NCBI GenBank assembly: GCA_023374045.1
Contig: CM041776.1
Location: 478,195,375-478,259,374, forward strand
Direction: 5' to 3'
Length of the DNA: 64,000 nucleotides
Source: Limonium bicolor
Lineage: Eukaryota; Streptophyta; Magnoliopsida; Caryophyllales; Plumbaginaceae
Shown: positions 57,500-64,000 of the stretch, piece by piece
Position numbering within the stretch: the first letter of the stretch is position 1
How the letters are laid out: the number at the start of each line of letters is the position of its first letter
Made by a program: the position numbers and the translations under genes
The notes under the pieces: model-generated
What the model was told of the DNA's origin: nothing
What the model saw: the letters and a program-made list of their open reading frames with translations, nothing else
The model's database searches: none

Positions 57500-59882
57500 C
57501 TTGGTAAGTTCAAACAAAGTTAATTGGTAATGTAGTAAGTAAAGAATTTTATGGCTTTCATGAAATACCCCAAACTTAGATATGGTGTTTAAATGATAAA
57601 CTAAGATATAAGAAGGCTAAATAATGCCTTAGAAACATTAAGAAACATTTCTAATCAAAGAAAATATAAGGAAACACCAAAAGAGCAGTTTAAGCAAAAC
57701 GTGCTCTAAGCTTGGAGGACATGGGAGAGTACCCAAATATTGTTCTAAGACCTTAGTAATAGCCTAATGGCCATTTTAAGTCAATTACCAAAGAAAACCA
57801 AGATTGAAAACTAGTTAAAACACAAAATGTGCTTTAAGGAGTCTTAAAGCACGTTTTTGAAAATTGTCTGTAAATGAGTTTTGAATGGCTAAATGTCCAT
57901 CATTACTCTTTAATTAATATGTGTACTATATAGTATCACATTTGGAGGTCTATATCAATGGGAAATCAAAAATTTCACAACAATGTGCCTTGTTTTTGAT
58001 GAATAGTGAATTAATTAAACTAGTTTATAACATAAGTCTATATAAGTGAGACATTTGGTCAACAAAGACTAAATACCCTCATTCATTAAAGGGGGCCGGT
58101 TTTTTAAGTGTGACTCACCACACTTATCTAGCTAAGTAAAGAGAAAGCAAAATAAGTAAGTTATAAAGCATAAAGTACTATTCACCTTTTAAGATAAATA
58201 TCACATTTTGCTTACCTCTCTCCTCACTTCTTCATTCTTCCTTGTCTCACACGATTTCTTGCTCTCTTTCTCTTCTCCATTAACGTGAAGCTCCTCTCCA
58301 TGCTAGCTCCACCTTCTCTTGCACACATCTTGCTCATTTTAGCTCCAAATCCAAACAAATACATATTCTTCTTAGTTAGCTCAAGCTCCTCCTTTCTATC
58401 TTTTCAAAACTTCAAGAGCTTCATTTTGGTGCCAAGTCAACCACCATTAGAGGGAAATTCAAGTTTGGAGACTCCATTGGCATCTCCATTCTTTAAGGTA
58501 AAGAAAGTGTAAGAAAATCTAGGTTTCCACCATTTTCTTCACTTGACCGAAAATATATACTCATGGGACTCCATGTTTATGCCTGTTCTAGCTTGTTTCT
58601 ACTCTTCAAAGGAGAGAGGAGGTCTTTCTTGCTTCTACCCAAGTTGTCTTGAGAAAACCGAGGTAAAATAATCACATTAATACCTTAAAGCATATTTTTA
58701 AACCTAGGGTTTGTTCCTTAGGGTTAATGTGTTATCTAGTACTCATTGGAGTCATTGGATTATGGTTTAGAACATTGGCAAGGAGATCACATTGGTGACC
58801 GGATTGAACAAAGAAAACCTAAGAGAAAAGCTTTTAAGCTGTGTGAGAAAACAAGGTAAATACTTACCTTAAGGTGTTTTGTTGTTTAAGGAATGAGATT
58901 GGGTATATGATGATTTGGTTGTAGAGTTTATATTGGGAAGGTGCTATAAAAACCTAGGAGAAACAATGACTATACTTGTGAACTTGTGACTAAGGAGCAA
59001 ATGAGAAAAGAGATAGTTTAAGGATGTAAAGGTGAAGTACAAGAAGCATTTTATTTCAATGGGAGCCTTGTTGAGTGTATTCGCAGGTTGAAGGCATATA
59101 TATATGTGGAAATTCAGTGGTTAAGATTACTGTCATTTAAGGGCCTAAGTGCCAAGCATTTTAAGTTTAAGCATTATATGATGATGTGGTGAAGTTTAGT
59201 TTGTAAATTGGGTGTTAAGGTGTTGTGATGAGAATTTGTGTGGTGTTGGTTGTTTGATGGAGAAAAACCTTGTGTTAGGAAGTACTATATACTAGAGAAC
59301 CCATGGCAAATTTAAAGGAGAGTTTAAGTGTTTAAGATATCCTAAGGGAATTTAATGACTAAGGAAGTACTAGGAATGTTCTAGGGTTGTCTTGATGAAA
59401 AAGGGTGAAGTTAAGGTGTTTTAATGACTTATGAGGACTTAGGTATCACCATGGAAGATTTAGGAATCAAGAGAATGTATTCGAGTGTTTAGGACTTAGG
59501 CAAATGTTGATGCACAACTAGGAAGGAAATAATGTGATGATGATGGAAGTTTAGACTTGTTAAGGAACTTTAAGTAAATGTTTTAAAAGAGTTTTAGATA
59601 GTGAGAGATGCTTGGGAGATGATGTTATAGTGGTGAAGAAAACATTTGGCATAGTGGTTACATTAGGTATGAACCACCACCTAGAAACCTAGAGGAAAAC
59701 ATTACAAGTGTTAGCATTATTACAAGAAAAATGCATAATGACTAAGGTGGATCTTGGTGGGTGATTTAAGGTATTTTAAGGAGGGCTTAAGTGTATTTGA
59801 GGTGCCCAAATGAGGTTATAACATTAGAATATATGAGGAGAAGTTTGGAGTTGAAAGAGGATTTAAACAAGTTTCTAGAGCC

Positions 59883-60208
59883 GACCGGCCTTAGGACCGG
59901 ACTTGCAAGGTCGGTCGGGCTCTGTTACACTACCGGAAAATGTTTCTGGAATCGTCCGACTTGGGGACCGGACTTACAAGTCCGGTCGGGCTTGTGTTTT
60001 GTGAGGGAAAATGTTTCTGGAATGGACCGGACATGGGACCGGACTTGTCAAGTCCGGTCGGGCATGAATTTTGTACGGTAATAAGTCTCTGGAATCGACC
60101 GGACATAGGACCGACATGTAAGTCCGGTCGGGGTAGAATTTTCCAACGGTAAAAGGGTACTGGAATGGACCGGACTTAGGCAAGTCGGTCGGTAAGTCCG
60201 GTTTGGCC
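59883..60208. repeat. Hairpin array of B1: five units of about 38 nt, steps 71-72
   Basis: Units start at 59883, 59954, 60025, 60097 and 60168. Arms are GACCGGAC and GTCCGGTCGGGC around GGGACCGGACTT. Spacers share GTTTCTGGAAT. The fifth unit is rearranged. The cassette type differs from that of B0 although the LTRs are of the same subfamily. Confidence 0.88.
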
Positions 60209-61271
60209 TAAAACACACAAAAAAAAAAAAGAAATTTCAAATTCTAAGAATTGTAATGGGTAAAGAGGTATACCTTTGGTAGGGTAGTAATGATTGGGAC
60301 CCTAATAACTTAAGAATTAAGTTAGATTAAGTATAAGTTTTAATGTTTAAAGTTAAGTTTGTAAGCTAAGTGATAAAGACTTGAGAGGTTATTGAATGGA
60401 AGTCCTTAGGGACTAAGTGAGTTAAGTAAGGTGCAAATAACTAATAACCTAAAAATGAATGAATGTTTTAGGTTTGTGAATTGGGACCCCGAAGAAGGTT
60501 AAACAAACAACGATCGACGGTGAACGGTACAATCCTTCTTGTGACCTGCTTGCTAACGAGTGTCCCTCGGCTTGTGTGCTATCTGTTTAATTGCTATGAC
60601 TAAAACAAGATAAAATGCAACCGGTTTATATTGCTCTCATTGTGATTGTGTTATATTTACACTAACCCGCGAGATTTGAGATGGTTACTAACCAAGATTA
60701 GTACTTACTGAGTTAAGAATAAGAGTTAAGTTTGATGGTTGTTGGTTAATGCCCGTTAAGGCTTAGCTAGCTCATGGTGTTTTAAGATGTCCACTAACTG
60801 GAACTTGAGTGAGGAAACCCGGGACCGATCTCCGGTCATGCATGCTAAGGAAAAAGGGGGACGGTATCTGAATCAAATCCGCCCTCCGCTTAAGGACTTG
60901 TCTTCGGACTTGTAGCCTAGGGCCGGTTGCCGGATCAGCTACACTGGACTCCCGTCCAGAGTAGGTGGCATTAAGATGGTGCGGTGGGATCACCTAAATC
61001 CCAGGTTCGAATTAAGCTACAACCAATCCCATCCAGGAAAGGTTTGTATACTGAGATTAAGTTTAAGATTAAGATTGAGATTAAGATTGAGGTAAGGTAA
61101 GGAACTGAGATTAAGGAAATGAGGACTAAGGAGGGGGTTACTAACCCACTTGATAAGGGAACGCTTGAGTCGTTCATTGTTTGTGAACTATGTATGTTCA
61201 TCTGTGGTTATTATATTGCACTTCATATTATGTTGTGTATGTAATCAATTTCCATGCATCGACAATTAGTA

Positions 61272-61356
61272 GTCGTAGCCCCGTTAGCTTGGGGGCCATG
61301 AGAGGGTGTACCAGCATTCGTGCTGACCCCCTCGGGGGCTATTTTTACACTTGCAG
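61272..61356 (+). promoter_or_regulatory. Late structured module and acceptor-like site in B1
   Basis: GTAGCCCC...GGGGGCC stem, CAGCA-TTCG-TGCTG (61312-61325, a perfect stem with a TTCG loop), GACCCCCTCGGGGGC, a pyrimidine-rich run and TTGCAG|GTAAG (CAG at 61354-61356). Confidence 0.6.
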
Positions 61357-61729
61357 GTAAGAGGCCCATGAGGACGCACTACGAGAGTAGGAGCGGTTAG
61401 ACTTAGGTGGGGACTTTTATTTTGAGTTCGGGTTGCGCCTGTGCACCCGACTGTTTACTTTAACTGATGTAAGTTTGGGATTATGTATAAGATACTAGCA
61501 CTCGGTTGGTTGTGGTATTATGAATTGATGTTTAAGTTGGATAAGTATTTTTGGATAAGTATTGTAAGTGTTTAAGCCGGTATATTCTAACGATCAGACC
61601 GTGGCAAGGTCCAGGTGTTGTATATTTCCGCTGCGACGTTTTCAATTTAGTGTTCAGATTGCGATAACCACGATAGGCTTTGGATGGGGTGTTACATTTC
61701 ATGTTAGCACCCTGATGGTAATGTAGGGG

Positions 61730-62331
61730 GTAGCACCCATCGCCATCTGGATGCGAAATTATAGTCCTCCCGAAACTTCTCGACCTTAACGGTCTCTGAG
61801 TAATCCACACCGGGGATGAAGTCCAGTAGACCAATGAATCGAGTGTAATACTCGTCCACGGTTAGACCTCCTGGGTCAGTGTCTCGGACCCCAGGCGCTT
61901 CTTTGTTCGAGATGTGCTGGGTAGTACTTCCCTTTCAGCAACTCGACAAAGGCAGCCCACGAAAAGTCGGGCGTAGCCAGGTGATGGTCCTTGACCAACC
62001 TCCACCAAGTGGCTGCATCCTTCAGATGGAAAGCAGCAGTGGCGACCTTCTTGTCGTCAGGTACTTGTAAAGCTTCGTAGGCCTTCTCATGTTCAACAAT
62101 GTAACGCTCCAAAGCTACGGGGTCTGGTTCCCCAGAATATGTAGGTGGTCGGGTCTCGCTAACTGACTTCAGCCATTCGTTTCCCTGGGCTGTGGCGGGT
62201 GGGCTGGTGCTCCTCCTATCTGAGTACCCAGCTGTGCAAGAACGGCTGCAACCGTCTCAGCAACTCCTGGAATGCCGGGGTCACCGCCTCCCACCTCTGC
62301 CAGTACCACGCCCTCTAGTACCACCAGACAT
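61730..62331 (-). pseudogene. Gag exon 1, copy 2
   Basis: ATG at 62329-62331. Frameshift from an extra C near 62291, then open with MERYIVEHEKAYEALQVPDDKK (no stop where copy 1 has TAA), FHLKDAATWWRLVKDHHLAT and FVELLKGKYYPAHLEQ, then frameshifts near 61890-61900. It is separated from its exon 2 by solo LTR B1. Confidence 0.82.
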
Positions 62332-62541
62332 CTGTAGTACATATGTCACATAAATACTCGGTAATTACCGTACCCAACAATAGATATTAAATTGCCATAA
62401 GGCTAACCTGTCCGCAATTTGCGTTACTAGACACAGTATCTTTTCTAAGGCGAATCGTCCCGTACTTCCAAATTTTTCCCATAATTTCCAAGTCCTAAGC
62501 TCACTGTCTTAACCTATTATCTCGTCATCAGAGCGTACTCC

Positions 62542-62553
62542 GCTCTGATACCA
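62542..62553 (-). other. Primer-binding site, initiator tRNA-Met, internal 2
   Basis: Plus-strand GCTCTGATACCA, 3 nt from LTR3. The preceding ATCAGAGCG (62528-62535 region) is the inverted copy of CGCTCTGAT, making a 9-bp stem with a short loop over the PBS. Confidence 0.9.
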
Positions 62554-62556
62554 CTT

Positions 62557-62978
62557 TGTAACCCCTCTCCATAATCATGATATAATCCCTCACGTAGCAA
62601 TAATTAAAACGTCTCGCAGCGGAAAATAAACAACAATTACAAAACTCACTCGGGTGTCACCGGCCATTACTTCGCCATGCGAGCAACGTAGCCAAACTAC
62701 ATCCAACTTCAAAAATAAACAAACTGCTAACCGCAGTGATACACGAGAACTCCTATACATCATACTAAATCCATAAATCATAAACATCGCAAGTGAGCGT
62801 CTACCCAAACCTGAATATACACAACCTCCACCATATTACAATTCACCATCCTCATGCGCACAACATCTCCATGTGTATAGCAAAGCAAAACTCCAATTAC
62901 TCTGTACCTCTTCAGCTCAGACATTGATCAACAACCTGTAATGGTGTAGTATCATCGATAGACGCTGAGTATGCCGGG
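62557..62978 (-). repeat. LTR3 of the gag-only array, interrupted after 422 bp
   Basis: Matches the first 420 bp of LTR1 and LTR2 up to GAGTATGCCGGG, where LTR A3 is inserted. Candidate TSD CCGGG at 62974-62978. Confidence 0.88.
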
Positions 62979-64000
62979 TGAAATACCCCGTATTAAACAG
63001 TGATTAATTAGGCTAATTATATTTTTAAGGCTTAATTACACTTAAATAAATACGAGGGAACAAATCCCGAAGAAAACGGACCTTTAAAATGGGTTAAAAG
63101 CATAAACGAACCTTGAAGCGCGTTTTTCGAGGAAACCGGAAACGCGACTTTAAGCGGGTCAAATAGACTCGTAATAATTTTGGTCAACTAAATAATCACT
63201 AAGAAATTTAGTGGAGCTTTAGAACCAAAAATTAATTAAACGAGAAAATTCCGGAAAACGGGGGTACCGTTAGTAAAAACTGTAACAACCGGTAAGTTGT
63301 GGGGTGAGGATGCAAATAAAGAAACTTAGTGTGTCCACTTTTGTAAATAAAAGTTAAAAATCTGGAGGAAGGGTGTGTGTGGGGCGATTTTAGTAGTCTC
63401 TCTCCCTCTCTTTATTGTTCCTAATTCACTAGAGGACAAAGGAAATAAGTAAAAAGACAAACAAAACTCTCTCTCCTCTACCCATCCCCCTCTCTCACGA
63501 TTTCTCTCTCTCCCTGCGCTCTCTTCTTCTTCCTTCAGCCCCTCAATGGCGATTTGAAGAGCATGTGCAGCCCTCCTCTTCTCCTCCAGTTTTGAGTGAC
63601 CAAACCACCTCCAAATGCAATAAAAATCACACCACTAGAATCCCCTTGGTAAGGAGAGCACTTTCATCTTTCCAAAAATCGAAAAAGACCATTTTCGTTT
63701 TTGAGGGTTGTCTCCATTTGAAGATCCAAGTCCACCATTAGAAGCACCTTCACTTCCTTGTTACTTTGAGGTAAAAAGAAATTCGAAAATCCATGGTTTC
63801 TAGCCCTTGTTTGCATTATAAGAATTTTTGGATTTTGAACTTCTTGTTCCTTGTTTGCTTCAGCCGATTTTGGCTTCTTGTTGGGCTAGGAATCTTGTTC
63901 TTTCACTAGTCAAGAACTTCATCTACTCATTTGAAGGTAACACCCTTTTCTAAACCCTAAAACTTGAATTCTAGGGTTAGTATAGAATGAAATACTAAAT
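62979..64000 (+). mobile_element. LTR A3, A-type giant LTR, 5' part
   Basis: TGAAATACCCCGTAT, then collinear with A1 and A2: CGCGTTT/AAACGCG inverted repeat (63119-63146), CT-rich leader, two donors (GT at 63771 and 63937). It runs off the right edge. Confidence 0.85.

Larger units (their letters stand above)
57561..61696 (+). mobile_element. Solo LTR B1 (4.1 kb), inside gag intron region of internal 2
   Basis: TGAAATACCCCAAAC to GGGGTGTTACA with a perfect TSD TTTCA (57556-57560 and 61697-61701). The empty site is visible at about 46105 in copy 1. Promoter region, CT-rich leader, donors (GT at 58498, 58663, 58856), hairpin array (59883-60208) and late module (61272-61356) follow the A1/A2 order. 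No PBS, PPT or coding region. It lies in the opposite orientation to the host element. Confidence 0.92.
36778..62978 (-). mobile_element. Tandem array of a giant non-autonomous gag-only Tekay-type retrotransposon (LTR-int-LTR-int-LTR)
   Basis: LTR1 36778-42416, internal 1 42417-46974, LTR2 46975-53851, internal 2 53852-62556, LTR3 62557-62978 and beyond. Both internal regions start (minus strand) with a Met-type PBS and end with a PPT, so both are in the same orientation and share LTR2. Each internal region encodes only gag; no protease, RT or integrase is seen in about 4.5 kb. This fits the TR-GAG class of non-autonomous elements but is far larger than usual. LTR termini TGAAATACCCC...GGGGTTACA, the PBS and the gag motifs point to the Tekay chromovirus lineage. 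The left TSD candidate is TTAGG (36773-36777). Confidence 0.88.

Noticed and set aside
59791..60183. Plus- and minus-strand ORFs of 69-96 aa over the B1 array
   Set aside because: Repeat-derived, frames shift with each unit, no protein-like conservation.
59883..60208. CRISPR array
   Set aside because: Repeats are palindromic with similar, not unique, spacers, and this is plant LTR DNA without cas genes.

Overview
Plant nuclear DNA, almost certainly from a eudicot, made nearly entirely of nested LTR retrotransposons. Evidence: Ty3/gypsy (Athila-type and Tekay-type chromovirus) and Ty1/copia proteins, primer-binding sites matching plant tRNA-Asp and initiator tRNA-Met ends, polypurine tracts, 5-bp target-site duplications (TSDs), AT-rich GT-AG introns and a GRF zinc-finger gene remnant. 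No functional host gene, rRNA, tRNA or CRISPR array was found. The species cannot be named from the sequence alone.

LEFT STACK (1-20579), mostly minus-oriented. A complete 13-kb Athila-type element (1232-14247, TSD TCCTC) lies inside a giant Tekay-type LTR, called A0 here (1-1231 plus 14248-15456). A0 lies inside another giant LTR, B0 (15457-18536), which lies inside an Athila-like LTR, F (18537-19782), which interrupts an old LTR tail, G (19783-20579). The Athila gag-pol is broken by several frameshifts and stops, but its integrase and its extra downstream ORF (439 aa) are open.

MIDDLE (20580-34932). A GRF zinc-finger gene fragment is duplicated in tandem; one copy holds a 550-bp hAT-like element rich in GGAACC repeats. 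A decayed Ty1/copia element follows (5' LTR at 22319). It is split by two giant solo LTRs with clean TSDs, A1 (22814-27222) and A2 (28838-33306), and is cut off in its reverse transcriptase by a third LTR, D (34933-36777).

RIGHT STACK (36778-64000). A tandem LTR-internal-LTR-internal-LTR array of a giant non-autonomous Tekay-type element on the minus strand. It encodes only a gag (TR-GAG-like), and this gag appears to carry spliceosomal introns. The middle LTR holds solo LTR E (48111-49663, TSD GCATC). The second internal region holds solo LTR B1 (57561-61696, TSD TTTCA). The third LTR is broken by A-type LTR A3 (62979 onward).

MAIN NOVELTY. Elements of different lineages carry short arrays of about 38-nt imperfect palindromes repeating every 71-74 nt. 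Geometry and position in the LTR are conserved while sequence changes completely between homologous LTRs, yet identical cassette types are shared between unrelated lineages (Athila and Tekay). The giant LTRs also share a ladder of three splice-donor-like AAG|GTAA motifs at about 168 and 193 nt spacing, and a hairpin plus CAG|GT acceptor-like module near the 3' end. This suggests a large intron inside the LTR that contains the hairpin array.
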